From positions 744,001 to 808,000 of the forward strand of contig OZ239982.1 of assembly GCA_965197005.1 (NCBI GenBank): a stretch of 64,000 nucleotides of DNA, read 5' to 3'. Shown in pieces: positions 27,712-37,004 of the stretch (position 1 is the stretch's first letter; each line of letters begins with the position of its first letter). A program made the translations under genes and the position numbers. The DNA is from G965197005 sp965197005. GTDB lineage: Bacteria > Pseudomonadota > Gammaproteobacteria > Pseudomonadales > Oceanobacteraceae. The notes below the pieces were generated by a model. It was not told the DNA's origin. It was given only the letters and a program-made list of their open reading frames with translations, and did not search any database.

Positions 27712-28518
27712 TTGCGCTTTGCGGCTATTATTGAATATAACGGCAGTTATTTCCACGGATTTCAACGGCAAAAAAATCATACAGAGCTAACCATACAGGC
27801 GGCTCTTGAGCGTGCTATCTCACAGGTTGCCAATCATGATATTAAACTACAATGTGCTGGGCGTACGGACAAAGGCGTACATGCAACCCGTCAGGTAGTG
27901 CATTTTGACTCTCAGGCTAAACGCAAAATTTATGGTTGGATAATGGGTATTAATACGCACTTGCCTGTTGGCATTGCGGTGGTTTGGCTAGCACAAGTGG
28001 GTGATGATTTTCATGCACGCCACAAGGCCATTGCCAGAAGTTACCGCTATTTGATTTATAACCAAACCAGCAGACCTGCATTAATGCACGATCAACTTAC
28101 TTGGCATAAACAGCCTTTAAATAGCGCCTTAATGCAACAAGCAGCCCAATCACTTATTGGTACACATGATTTTAGTGCTTTTCGTGCCAGTGGCTGTCAA
28201 GCGCAAAGTCCAATTAAGCAGATGCAACATATCAGTGTTCAATCTTTTGGTGCCCTCATTGTATTGGAGGTAAAAGCCAATGCCTTTTTGTATCACATGG
28301 TGCGTAATATTGCAGGCGTGTTATTGTTAATCGGAGAGCAGCGTCAGCCCGTCAGCTTTTGCCAAGCAGTTTTAGAGAGCAAAAATCGCCAGCATTTAGG
28401 TATCACCGCACCAGCGCAAGGTCTGTATTTAGTAGGTGTAGAGTATGAAGCAGGCTTTGACATTCCGAGTCAAACTTTTGGACCTGCATTATTAGAACCC
28501 ATATTAGAGATAACATAA
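27712..28518 (+). CDS. truA: tRNA pseudouridine(38-40) synthase
   Basis: It makes pseudouridine at positions 38-40 of tRNA anticodon arms. It has 268 residues with the catalytic Asp in CAGRTDKGVHATRQVVHF and an N-terminal EYNGSYFHGFQRQ. The start is TTG at 27712, 3 bases after the fimV stop, with TAGGTGA upstream as a ribosome site. No ATG is available near the conserved N terminus. Confidence 0.95.
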   Translation: MRFAAIIEYNGSYFHGFQRQKNHTELTIQAALERAISQVANHDIKLQCAGRTDKGVHATRQVVHFDSQAKRKIYGWIMGINTHLPVGIAVVWLAQVGDDFHARHKAIARSYRYLIYNQTSRPALMHDQLTWHKQPLNSALMQQAAQSLIGTHDFSAFRASGCQAQSPIKQMQHISVQSFGALIVLEVKANAFLYHMVRNIAGVLLLIGEQRQPVSFCQAVLESKNRQHLGITAPAQGLYLVGVEYEAGFDIPSQTFGPALLEPILEIT

Positions 28519-28519
28519 G

Positions 28520-29143
28520 ATGCCAATTAGCAAAGTTAAAATTTGCGGTATTACCCAGCTAGATGATGCGCTGTATGCCTTAGAACAAGGCGCAAGTGCG
28601 TTGGGTTTTGTTTTTTACCAGCCCAGTTCAAGGTTTATTCATGCCAAACAAGCGCAAGCAATTATTCAACAATGCCCGCCATTTTTTAATGCCGTAGGTT
28701 TATTTGTCAATGCAGACAAAAAACAGGTGCAATCCGTGCTAAGCGAGGTTAAACTCAGTCTTTTGCAATTTCACGGTGATGAAGACGATGCCTTTTGCGC
28801 TCAATTCAACCTCCCTTACATCAAAGCCTTGCGGGTGCGGAACACGCAGGATTTGGTGGCGCACAACTTGCGCTTCCCAAATGCCTTGGCATTTTTGCTA
28901 GATACATATCAATCAGGACAGTATGGTGGAACAGGCAAGACCTTTGATTGGTCGCTTATTCCGCCACTTTCAAAACCCATTATTTTAGCTGGTGGCCTAA
29001 CCACTGAAAATGTCGCTAAGGCAATTGCACAGGTTCAACCCTATGCGGTTGACGTTAGCGGCGGCGTAGAGCAAAGCCCCGGTAAAAAAGACAAACAAAA
29101 AATACAGCAGTTTATGTACGAGGTACAGCATGCCAACAAATAA
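28520..29143 (+). CDS. trpF: Phosphoribosylanthranilate isomerase
   Basis: This is the third step from anthranilate in tryptophan synthesis, a TIM barrel of 207 residues. The N terminus KVKICGITQLDDALYAL holds the catalytic Cys; FHGDEDDAFC and AVDVSGGVEQSPGKKD are the conserved phosphate-site regions with catalytic Asp. It starts 1 base after the truA stop and overlaps trpB by 14 bases. Confidence 0.97.
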   Translation: MPISKVKICGITQLDDALYALEQGASALGFVFYQPSSRFIHAKQAQAIIQQCPPFFNAVGLFVNADKKQVQSVLSEVKLSLLQFHGDEDDAFCAQFNLPYIKALRVRNTQDLVAHNLRFPNALAFLLDTYQSGQYGGTGKTFDWSLIPPLSKPIILAGGLTTENVAKAIAQVQPYAVDVSGGVEQSPGKKDKQKIQQFMYEVQHANK

Positions 29144-30344
29144 AAAATTTGATAATAACCTACCCGATGAACAAGGGCACTTTGCCGAATATGGCGGACG
29201 TTTTGTATCTGAAACCCTAAGTGCCGTTTTAGATGAATTACAAAGCACTTATAGCAAGCTAAAAAACACGCCTGAATTTCAAGCAGAATTTGATGCAGAT
29301 TTAGCGCATTATGTAGGACGACCTTCGCCTTTATATCATGCCAAACGCTTAACTGAGCAGGCAGGTGGGGCGCAAATATACTTAAAACGAGAAGACTTAA
29401 ATCACACAGGCGCACATAAAATTAATAACACCATAGGACAAGCACTTTTAGCCAAAGCAATGGGAAAGAAAAAAGTCATAGCCGAGACAGGCGCAGGTCA
29501 ACATGGCGTTGCCACTGCCACCGTTGCTGCTCGTTTAGGGCTTGAGTGCAAAGTATTTATGGGTAAAACCGATGTTGAGCGGCAAAAATTAAACGTCTAT
29601 CGTATGCGCTTATTAGGCGCAGAAGTCGAAGCGGTCACCTCTGGCACGCAAACCTTAAAAGATGCCATGAACGAGGCCATGCGTCATTGGGTAACACAGG
29701 TTGATGATACCTTTTATATCATTGGCACGGCAGCAGGTCCACACCCATATCCCATGTTGGTGCGTGACTTTCAAACCGTTATTGGGCGAGAAACCATCAC
29801 CCAGTCCGAGCAGTTATTCGGTCAACAGCCCGATGCCCTAGTTGCCTGTGTAGGTGGCGGCTCCAATGCCATAGGTTTGTTCTACCCTTACTTAAACATA
29901 ACAGAAACCGCCATGTATGGGGTAGAAGCAGGAGGCTTAGGGCTAGAAGGTAACGACCATGCAGCCCCACTTAATAAAGGGCGTGTTGGCGTATTGCATG
30001 GTAATCGGACCTATTTAATGGAAGATGAAAATGGACAAATTCTAGGCACACACTCCATTTCAGCAGGTTTGGATTATCCAGGTGTGGGCCCTGAACACGC
30101 ATGGTTTAAAGATATAGGGCGAGCCAACTACGTTGCCGTAACCGATGAGCAGGCTTTAGACGCATTTTATCAACTCACCCGTTTAGAAGGCATAATGCCC
30201 GCCTTAGAATCCGCCCATGCCATTGCCTATGGTATGCAATTAGCCAGTAGCATGAAAGCAACACAACATATCGTGATTAATCTTTCAGGGCGAGGAGACA
30301 AAGACATTCATACAGTGGCAAACCTAGATGGAATGGAGATATAA
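29130..30344 (+). CDS. trpB: Tryptophan synthase beta chain
   Basis: It condenses indole with serine using pyridoxal phosphate. It has 404 residues with the PLP lysine in LNHTGAHKINNTIGQAL, the ETGAGQHGVATATVAARLG loop and the phosphate-binding CVGGGSNAIG. The start inside trpF suggests translational coupling. Confidence 0.98.
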   Translation: MPTNKKFDNNLPDEQGHFAEYGGRFVSETLSAVLDELQSTYSKLKNTPEFQAEFDADLAHYVGRPSPLYHAKRLTEQAGGAQIYLKREDLNHTGAHKINNTIGQALLAKAMGKKKVIAETGAGQHGVATATVAARLGLECKVFMGKTDVERQKLNVYRMRLLGAEVEAVTSGTQTLKDAMNEAMRHWVTQVDDTFYIIGTAAGPHPYPMLVRDFQTVIGRETITQSEQLFGQQPDALVACVGGGSNAIGLFYPYLNITETAMYGVEAGGLGLEGNDHAAPLNKGRVGVLHGNRTYLMEDENGQILGTHSISAGLDYPGVGPEHAWFKDIGRANYVAVTDEQALDAFYQLTRLEGIMPALESAHAIAYGMQLASSMKATQHIVINLSGRGDKDIHTVANLDGMEI

Positions 30345-30345
30345 C

Positions 30346-31152
30346 ATGGGTAGAATACAAAACTGTTTTGCTGAGCTTAAACAAGCGCAAAAAAAAGCCC
30401 TTATTCCTTATTTAACCGCAGGCGACCCTAACCTTGATGCCAGCTTAAAATTTATGCATGCATTGGTGGATTCTGGTGCTGATATGCTTGAATTGGGTGT
30501 GCCATTTTCAGACCCTATGGCAGACGGACCGACCATTCAGCTCGCCTGTCAACGTGCCCTAAAAGAAAACACCTCATTAACCGATGTATTGCAGTTAGTG
30601 GCTGATTTTAGGCAACAAAATCAGCACACCCCCATTATTCTTATGGGCTATCTCAATCCAGTTGAAGCGATGGGCTATGACAGGTTCGCAAAACAAGCCT
30701 CAGCGGTAGGTGTAGATGCGGTATTACTGGTTGATTTGCCGCCAGAGGAAGCACTGCAAGTAGAACCGCTTTTTAAAAGCCATAAATTAGATATGATTTA
30801 TTTGATTGCACCGACCACCAGTGATGAACGTCTTGCTAAAATGGCAAAAGTCGGTAGTGGTTATGTCTATTATGTATCGGTTAAAGGTGTCACTGGCAGG
30901 GCACAAATAGATGTCCCTGAAGTGGCTCATAATATTGCTCGCATACGCAATCAAATTAAGCTACCTGTAGGGGTTGGGTTTGGCATTTATGATGGAGAAA
31001 CCGCCGCCGCTGTCGGCACGTTTGCCGACGGCGTTATTGTAGGTAGTGCACTGATTAAATGTATAGAAAATAACCTTGCCGAATTACCTAAAGCGAAAGC
31101 TCAGATGCAAGCACTATTAACAGAAATACGCACCAGTCTAGATGGTCTATGA
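30346..31152 (+). CDS. trpA: Tryptophan synthase alpha chain
   Basis: It cleaves indole-3-glycerol phosphate and passes indole to TrpB. It has 268 residues with the catalytic Glu in MLELGVPFSDPMADGPTIQ, Asp in LLVDLPPEE, and phosphate-site GVGFGI. ATG 30346 is chosen over 30328 because GGAG (30334-30337) is correctly spaced and it begins 1 base after the trpB stop. It overlaps folC by 4 bases. Confidence 0.97.
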   Translation: MGRIQNCFAELKQAQKKALIPYLTAGDPNLDASLKFMHALVDSGADMLELGVPFSDPMADGPTIQLACQRALKENTSLTDVLQLVADFRQQNQHTPIILMGYLNPVEAMGYDRFAKQASAVGVDAVLLVDLPPEEALQVEPLFKSHKLDMIYLIAPTTSDERLAKMAKVGSGYVYYVSVKGVTGRAQIDVPEVAHNIARIRNQIKLPVGVGFGIYDGETAAAVGTFADGVIVGSALIKCIENNLAELPKAKAQMQALLTEIRTSLDGL

Positions 31153-32417
31153 CAAACAGCCCAAAAAACCTTGAGCAATGGCTAAGTTACATTGAAAGCA
31201 TGCACCCCCAAGAGATTGAACTGGGGCTTGAGCGCATACAGCCTTTAGCGCAACAATTAAAGCTACTAAAACCAGCACCTATTTGCATATTGGTGGCAGG
31301 CACTAATGGTAAAGGCTCAACCGCTGCTTTATTGCAAGCGTTATTAATGCAACAAAAAAAGCGAGTTGGGCTATACAGTTCACCACATTTAATGCGCTTT
31401 AATGAACGCATTAAAATTGACCATCAAGAAATCAACGACGAACGCCTGTGTGATTGTTTTGCTCAGATAAATACCGCACGAGGTACGACTCCTTTAACCT
31501 ATTTTGAATTTACCACCCTTGCAGCCTTGTTGTATTTTAGTCAAAGCCAATTAGATATTTGTGTACTGGAAATAGGTATGGGAGGTCGCCTTGATGCAGT
31601 TAATTTGGTTGATGCCAATGTTTGTGTGCTAACCAGCATAGGTTTAGACCATCAATCATGGTTAGGAGACAGCTTAGAAGCAATTGCCGCAGAAAAAGCC
31701 GCCATTGCTCGCCCCAATGTGCCGCTGGTCTGTGGTCAGTTTGCGCCTGCTAGCAATGTTGCCTCTATTTGTCAGCAACAAGGCGGCATATTACTACAAG
31801 CAGGTAAAGAATTTGGTGTTAGGCTCAAAGCACAAAAATACCAGTTTTATGTGCAACATCATAAGCAAGTATGCTTGCAAATTAGTGAGGATATAATCAC
31901 TCAAAGCTGTGTAGCAATGGACAATATTGCCAGTGCATTGCAGACGTTAGCATGTTTGCAAACTCTACCTACCAGTACGCAACTACAAAGCACTTTAGCT
32001 GCATTACAAATATCAGGGCGAATGCAAAAAATCAGTCTTAAAAACAAACAAAATGAACCGTTTACCCTAACCCTTGATGTTGCACACAACCCCCAAGCAG
32101 GCGCACTTATTAGCAAACGCATGGGTGCTGTAGATGGCATTATTCTCGCTATGCTAGCAGATAAAGCCATACCTGAATTTATAGCCAGCTTACCGACAAC
32201 AGATTATTGGCTGCTGCCAGATTTAGACAAACAAATTGCAAGGCGAGCACAAGCGCAACAGTTAGGTCAACATATTCAAGCTAAAAAACAATATACAAAC
32301 AATATGGCACAAGCCATTCAACAAATGCGAGAGCAAGCAAACGCCCAGCAAAACTGGCTACTTGTTGGCTCATTTTATACCGTACAAGCCGCTCTTGAAG
32401 TGCTGAATTTAGGTTAA
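31149..32417 (+). CDS. folC: Bifunctional dihydrofolate synthase/folylpolyglutamate synthase
   Basis: It adds glutamate to dihydropteroate and to folates. It is a Mur-ligase-family protein of 422 residues with the ATP loop GTNGKGSTAALLQALL, a Mg-site segment LEIGMGGRLDAVN, LTSIGLDHQSWLG and the C-terminal domain VAHNPQAG. It is translationally coupled to trpA (ATGA). In many relatives accD sits between trpA and folC; here it does not. Confidence 0.95.
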   Translation: MTNSPKNLEQWLSYIESMHPQEIELGLERIQPLAQQLKLLKPAPICILVAGTNGKGSTAALLQALLMQQKKRVGLYSSPHLMRFNERIKIDHQEINDERLCDCFAQINTARGTTPLTYFEFTTLAALLYFSQSQLDICVLEIGMGGRLDAVNLVDANVCVLTSIGLDHQSWLGDSLEAIAAEKAAIARPNVPLVCGQFAPASNVASICQQQGGILLQAGKEFGVRLKAQKYQFYVQHHKQVCLQISEDIITQSCVAMDNIASALQTLACLQTLPTSTQLQSTLAALQISGRMQKISLKNKQNEPFTLTLDVAHNPQAGALISKRMGAVDGIILAMLADKAIPEFIASLPTTDYWLLPDLDKQIARRAQAQQLGQHIQAKKQYTNNMAQAIQQMREQANAQQNWLLVGSFYTVQAALEVLNLG

Positions 32418-32441
32418 AATCGCAAATAATGCTTATTTTGG

Positions 32442-32470
32442 TTGCTGTAAGGGTATTTTTTCGCTAGAAT
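32442..32470 (+). promoter_or_regulatory. Probable promoter of tRNA-Val
   Basis: TTGCTG (32442-32447) and TAGAAT (32465-32470) are spaced by 17 bases, 17 bases before the mature tRNA. A GCGCC discriminator-like stretch follows, as in many stable-RNA promoters. The transcript may read into thrS. Confidence 0.5.
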
Positions 32471-32487
32471 TTGCGCCTTGTTTTTTT

Positions 32488-32564
<77 letters not shown>

Positions 32565-32616
32565 ACTTCCCATGTGACCTTTGGTAAGGGTCACCACTGA
32601 ATAAGGATAAATAATC

Positions 32617-34554
32617 ATGCCCATAATCACACTTCCTGATGGCTCTACACGCCAGTTCGACACGCCCGTTACGCTAATGCAAGTTGCCGAAGATATAGGT
32701 GCAGGCCTAGCCAAAGCCACTGTTTGTGGACAGCTTGATGGTAATCTGGTTGATGCCTGTGAACTGATAGATAAAGATGCAACAATCAGTATTGTTACAG
32801 GTAGAGATGCCGCAGGACTAGAAGTCATTCGTCATTCATTTGCACACCTAGTTGGTCATGCCGTTAAACAGCTTTTTCCAGAAGCTAAAATGGCCATTGG
32901 ACCAGTTATAGAAGACGGCTTCTATTATGATATTGATTACTCCAGACCCTTTACCCCTGAAGATGTTGTAGCCATTGAAAAACGCATCAAAGAATTGGTT
33001 AAAAAAGACTACAACGTAGTTAAAACCATGACCCCAATACAAGAAGCACGCAGCCTATTTGTTAAACGTGAAGAGCCCTATAAAGTTGAACTGATAGACA
33101 ACCTAATTGAGCAGGGCGAAACTCAGGTTGGTTTGTATCAACATGAAGAATATATAGATATGTGCCGTGGCCCACATGTCCCCAATACCCGAGTGTTAAG
33201 AGTCTTTAAATTAACTCGTGTATCAGGGGCTTATTGGCGAGGAGATGCTAACAATGCCCAATTACAGCGCATTTATGGCACCGCTTGGAATGATAAAAAA
33301 GAACTTAAAGCACATTTACTACGCATAGAAGAAGCAGAAAAACGTGACCATCGTAAACTGGCAAAACAACTGGACTTGTTTCATCTGCAAGAAGAAGCAC
33401 CAGGTATGGTATTTTGGCACCCCAATGGGTGGCATATTTATCAGGTGCTAGAGCAATATATGCGTCAAATACAGGTGCGTGCAGGCTACCAAGAAATTAA
33501 AACCCCACAAATTGTTGATAAAAGTTTATGGGAAAAATCAGGACATTGGGAACATTATGCTGAAAACATGTTTACCACAGAGTCTGAAAAACGCAGCTAT
33601 GCAATCAAACCTATGAACTGCCCTTGTCATATTCAGGTATTTAATCAGGGGTTAAAAAGTTACCGTGACTTGCCCTTACGTTTGGCAGAATTTGGCAGTT
33701 GTCATCGCAATGAACCATCAGGTGCCTTGCATGGCATTATGCGAGTGCGAGGATTTACCCAAGATGATGCACATATATTTGCCACCGAAGAGCAGGTACT
33801 AAATGAAGCATCAGATTTTATTCGCCTTACCCTTGAGGTATATAAAGATTTTGGCTTTGATACAATAGAAATGAAGCTATCAACTCGCCCAGAAGGTCGT
33901 ATAGGCAGTGATGAACAATGGGACAAAGCAGAAACAGCCCTTGAACAAGCACTCAACCAAGCAGGGTTGGAATGGGAATTACAAGCAGGCGAGGGCGCAT
34001 TTTATGGTCCTAAAATTGAATTTTCTTTACGTGACTGCTTAAATAGAGTCTGGCAATGTGGCACGCTACAACTTGACTTTATGTTGCCAGCTAGATTAGG
34101 TGCACAATATGTATGTGAACAAAATAGCCGCAAAACACCAATTATGTTACACCGTGCTATTTTGGGCTCGTTTGAAAGATTTGTAGGGATTTTAATTGAA
34201 CATTATGCTGGCGCAATGCCACCTTGGTTAGCACCAGTACAAGCTGTTTTATTAAATATTACCGATAGTCAGAGCGAATATTGTGAAAAAGTAGCAAAAA
34301 ATTTACAAAATCTTGGTTTTCGAGTGCAAACAGACTTGAGAAACGAGAAGATCGGCTTTAAAATTCGCGAGCACACACTACAGAAAGTACCCTTTTTGTT
34401 AGTTGCTGGCGATAAAGAAGTCGCAAATCAGCACATTTCAGTACGTACTCGCCAAGGTGACGATTTAGGGAGTTTACATATTGAAGAATTTATCACAATT
34501 TTAGAAGCCGCAATCGCCCAGCGAGGACGCTATTTAATGGAGAAAGAACATTAG
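32617..34554 (+). CDS. thrS: Threonyl-tRNA synthetase
   Basis: It charges tRNA-Thr. It is a class II synthetase of 645 residues with an N-terminal TGS domain (ITLPDGSTRQF), editing domain (HSFAHLVGHAV, MCRGPHVPNT), catalytic zinc Cys in KPMNCPCHIQ, motif 2 HRNEPSGALHGIMRVRGFTQ and a C-terminal anticodon-binding domain. Its stop overlaps the infC start. Confidence 0.98.
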   Translation: MPIITLPDGSTRQFDTPVTLMQVAEDIGAGLAKATVCGQLDGNLVDACELIDKDATISIVTGRDAAGLEVIRHSFAHLVGHAVKQLFPEAKMAIGPVIEDGFYYDIDYSRPFTPEDVVAIEKRIKELVKKDYNVVKTMTPIQEARSLFVKREEPYKVELIDNLIEQGETQVGLYQHEEYIDMCRGPHVPNTRVLRVFKLTRVSGAYWRGDANNAQLQRIYGTAWNDKKELKAHLLRIEEAEKRDHRKLAKQLDLFHLQEEAPGMVFWHPNGWHIYQVLEQYMRQIQVRAGYQEIKTPQIVDKSLWEKSGHWEHYAENMFTTESEKRSYAIKPMNCPCHIQVFNQGLKSYRDLPLRLAEFGSCHRNEPSGALHGIMRVRGFTQDDAHIFATEEQVLNEASDFIRLTLEVYKDFGFDTIEMKLSTRPEGRIGSDEQWDKAETALEQALNQAGLEWELQAGEGAFYGPKIEFSLRDCLNRVWQCGTLQLDFMLPARLGAQYVCEQNSRKTPIMLHRAILGSFERFVGILIEHYAGAMPPWLAPVQAVLLNITDSQSEYCEKVAKNLQNLGFRVQTDLRNEKIGFKIREHTLQKVPFLLVAGDKEVANQHISVRTRQGDDLGSLHIEEFITILEAAIAQRGRYLMEKEH

Positions 34555-35089
34555 AGCCAATACCAGAAAAGGCGGTCGTAACGATCGTGTTGCAATAAAC
34601 GAACATATTAACGCCAAAGAACTACGCCTAATCGATGCTGATGGGCAACAAGTTGGCGTAGTTAGTCTTAAAGAAGCCCTAGAAAATGCAGAAAATGCAG
34701 GACTTGATTTAGTACAGATTTCAGATGGAGATCCTATTGTTTGTAAAGTCATGGACTATGGCAAAAAGCTATATGAAGACAAAAAGCGCAAAGCTGAAGC
34801 AAAAAAGAAACAACATCAAGTAAGCATTAAAGAAATTAAGTTTCGCCCAGGTACAGAAGAAGGCGATTACCAAATAAAATTGCGTAACTTAAAACGCTTT
34901 TTAGAAGGTGGCGACAAAGCCAAAGTATCCCTACGTTTTCGTGGTCGTGAGATGGCACATCAAAATTTAGGTATGGAACTACTAAAGCGAGTTGCCGTTG
35001 ATTTAGAAGAATATGGTAGCGTTGAGCAACACCCAAAAATGGAAGGACGGCAAATGGTCATGGTATTAGGACCTGTTAAAAAGAAATAA
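34550..35089 (+). CDS. infC: Translation initiation factor IF-3, ATT start
   Basis: IF-3 checks the start codon and keeps 30S subunits free. The reading frame conserved in IF-3 extends upstream of the first ATG (34751) to an ATT at 34550-34552, with GGAG at 34539-34542. This gives 179 codons starting IRANTRKGG, then AINEHINAKELRLIDADG, the linker VMDYGKKLYEDKKRKAEAKKKQ and the C domain FRGREMAHQNLGMELL. E. coli infC also uses AUU, which lets IF-3 repress its own synthesis; the same control is inferred here. It overlaps the last bases of thrS. Confidence 0.95.
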   Translation: MRANTRKGGRNDRVAINEHINAKELRLIDADGQQVGVVSLKEALENAENAGLDLVQISDGDPIVCKVMDYGKKLYEDKKRKAEAKKKQHQVSIKEIKFRPGTEEGDYQIKLRNLKRFLEGGDKAKVSLRFRGREMAHQNLGMELLKRVAVDLEEYGSVEQHPKMEGRQMVMVLGPVKKK

Positions 35090-35308
35090 AGAGAATATAA
35101 AGCACCAACAGTGTTTTATGGACAAATGCGGAGCGTTTGTCGCTGGCTTAAACCAGCAAATACAATAAAAGCAACAGGAAGTTGGTTTTATTGCAACTGA
35201 TAGCTAGGCTCTAAAAATGAAACACGCTGTTTCTGCCTACTGTCGTTATTACAGGCAAACGTCATACAGGTCTTAGTTCTGTATACGTTTAAAACATTGG
35301 AGAACATA
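35090..35308 (+). promoter_or_regulatory. Leader between infC and rpmI with stem-loops, possible L20 autoregulatory site
   Basis: This 219-base gap has two adjacent stem-loops: GACAAATGC/GCGTTTGTC (35121-35141, one G-T pair, GGA loop) and GCTGG/CCAGC (35142-35157). The rest has short complementary segments. In E. coli and Bacillus, L20 represses rpmI-rplT by binding structured leader RNA. Location and structure fit that role, but I cannot show a 23S-like L20 site. Confidence 0.35.
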
Positions 35309-35503
35309 ATGCCTAAAATCAAATCTAAGAGCGGTGCGGCAAAACGCTTTAAAAAAACAGCCAACGGTCTTAAACGCCGACAAGCACATCGTAGTCATAT
35401 CCTGACTAAAAAGAGTACCAAACGTAAGCGTCATTTGCGTGGCATGGAGCAGGTTACTGCTGCCGATAAAGCCCTCATAGAACGCATGTTACCCAACCTT
35501 TAA
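35309..35503 (+). CDS. rpmI: 50S ribosomal protein L35
   Basis: A basic 64-residue protein of the large subunit, MPKIKSKSGAAKRF at the start and KRKRHLRGMEQV in the second half. ATG 35309 is preceded by GGAG; an in-frame TTG at 35297 adds only four non-conserved residues. Confidence 0.97.
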   Translation: MPKIKSKSGAAKRFKKTANGLKRRQAHRSHILTKKSTKRKRHLRGMEQVTAADKALIERMLPNL

Positions 35504-35518
35504 TTCAGGAGAAAAACT

Positions 35519-35872
35519 ATGGCTCGTGTAAAACGTGGGGTGATTGCCCGTCGTCGTCATAAAAAGATTTTAAAACAAGCAAAAGGCTATTATGGTGCCA
35601 GAAGCCGAGTGTTTCGTGTTGCCAAGCAAGCCGTTATTAAAGCAGGTCAGTATGCTTATCGTGACCGTCGCCAGCGTAAACGTCAATTCCGTCAACTTTG
35701 GATTGCACGTATTAACGCAGGGGCTAGAGTCAACGGATTATCTTACAGCAAATTCATAAATGGCTTAAAAAAAGCCTCTATTGAAATTGACCGTAAGGTA
35801 CTGTCTGATTTAGCAATCCATGAAAAATCAGCGTTTGCTGCCTTGGTCGAAAAAGCCAAAGCCTGCCTGTAA
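35519..35872 (+). CDS. rplT: 50S ribosomal protein L20
   Basis: Primary 23S-binding assembly protein of 117 residues, with the extended basic N terminus (ARVKRGVIARRRHKKILKQA) and ARINAGARVNGLSYSKF. It starts 15 bases after rpmI with an AGGAG-type site. Confidence 0.98.
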   Translation: MARVKRGVIARRRHKKILKQAKGYYGARSRVFRVAKQAVIKAGQYAYRDRRQRKRQFRQLWIARINAGARVNGLSYSKFINGLKKASIEIDRKVLSDLAIHEKSAFAALVEKAKACL

Positions 35873-35937
35873 CAAGCAAAAAAAGACAACCCCATAATTG
35901 AGATTGTCTTTAGTGGATTTATCCACACCAAGCAAAG

Positions 35938-35970
35938 TAGGGGAATGGCACATCATTCCCCTATTTTTTT
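35938..35970 (+). terminator. Intrinsic terminator after rplT
   Basis: TAGGGGAATG and CATTCCCCTA form a perfect 10-base-pair stem with a 6-base loop, followed by seven T residues. It lies just before the pheS ribosome site, so pheST may receive read-through or have an attenuator-like control. A weaker AAAGACAA/TTGTCTTT hairpin lies about 50 bases earlier. Confidence 0.88.
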
Positions 35971-35988
35971 GTTATTTTGGAGTAATCA

Positions 35989-36972
35989 ATGCAACAACTT
36001 GAAGACCTTTGTGCTAGTGCGCTAGCGCAGATAAAAAGTGCCGAAGATTTAAAGCAGCTTGAGCAAATTCGGGTTGATTTTTTAGGTAAAAAAGGGCAAA
36101 TAAATTTACTGATGAAAGACCTAGGCAAACTCTCAAATGCCGAACGTCCACAAGCAGGTGCAAAAATTAATGCCGCCAAAACACAGGTACAACAATCCTT
36201 AGAAGCGCGTCGAGAAAACCTACAAAAGGCCCAGCTCAACGCCAAACTTGCCGCAGAAACCATCGACATCAGTCTGCCCGGTAGAGGGATACAAACAGGC
36301 GGTATTCACCCTGTTACTCGCACCATAGAACGCATGCAAGATTTTTTCCAAAGTGCTGGATTTCATGTTGCAGAAGGCCCAGAAATAGAAGATGAATTTC
36401 ATAACTTTGAAGCACTTAATATTCCTGCCCATCACCCAGCACGAGCCATGCACGACACCTTTTACTTTGATGCAGGCAAATTACTACGCACTCATACCTC
36501 GCCAGTACAAATTCGCACCATGCTACAAGAAGCGCCACCATTGCGTATTATCTGTCCTGGACGTGTATATCGTTGCGATTACGACCAAACTCACTCCCCC
36601 ATGTTTCATCAAGTTGAGGGTTTATTGGTAGATAAAAATATCAGCTTTGCAGACTTAAAAGGAATTTTACATGAATTTCTAAATGCCTTTTTTGAACAAC
36701 AAGTTGGTGTGCGTTTTCGCCCCTCCTACTTTCCTTTTACAGAACCCTCTATTGAAGTTGATATAGACAGAGGGGACGGTAAATGGTTAGAAATACTAGG
36801 TTGTGGCATGGTTCACCCCAATGTATTCAAACAGGTAGGCATAGACCCAGAAATATACTCAGGATTTGCCTTTGGTATGGGCGTAGAGCGTTTAGCCATG
36901 CTACGTTATGGCGTACAAGACCTCCGCCTATTTTTTGAAAATGATTTACGCTTTTTAGGGCAGTTCCATTAA
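35989..36972 (+). CDS. pheS: Phenylalanyl-tRNA synthetase alpha chain
   Basis: Catalytic subunit of the (alpha-beta)2 enzyme, 327 residues. N-terminal coiled coil at about 1-85, then HPVTRTIERMQDFF, HPARAMHDTFYFD, motif 2 CPGRVYRCDYDQTHSPMFHQ and the C-terminal GFAFGMGVERLAMLRYG. TTGGAG upstream is well spaced. Confidence 0.98.
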   Translation: MQQLEDLCASALAQIKSAEDLKQLEQIRVDFLGKKGQINLLMKDLGKLSNAERPQAGAKINAAKTQVQQSLEARRENLQKAQLNAKLAAETIDISLPGRGIQTGGIHPVTRTIERMQDFFQSAGFHVAEGPEIEDEFHNFEALNIPAHHPARAMHDTFYFDAGKLLRTHTSPVQIRTMLQEAPPLRIICPGRVYRCDYDQTHSPMFHQVEGLLVDKNISFADLKGILHEFLNAFFEQQVGVRFRPSYFPFTEPSIEVDIDRGDGKWLEILGCGMVHPNVFKQVGIDPEIYSGFAFGMGVERLAMLRYGVQDLRLFFENDLRFLGQFH

Positions 36973-37004
36973 ATAATTGCAGCATAAAACAGATAGGCAA
37001 CAAC

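Noticed and set aside
29041..29415. Minus-strand frames opposite trpF/trpB
   Set aside because: Antisense to well-conserved genes with no supporting signals.
32570..32600. GTGACC/GGGTCAC stem upstream of thrS as a threonyl-tRNA synthetase operator
   Set aside because: Only about six pairs and no clear tRNA-like anticodon loop; too weak to list.
34751..35089. infC starting at the first ATG
   Set aside because: Would delete the conserved IF-3 N domain, which is encoded in frame from ATT 34550.
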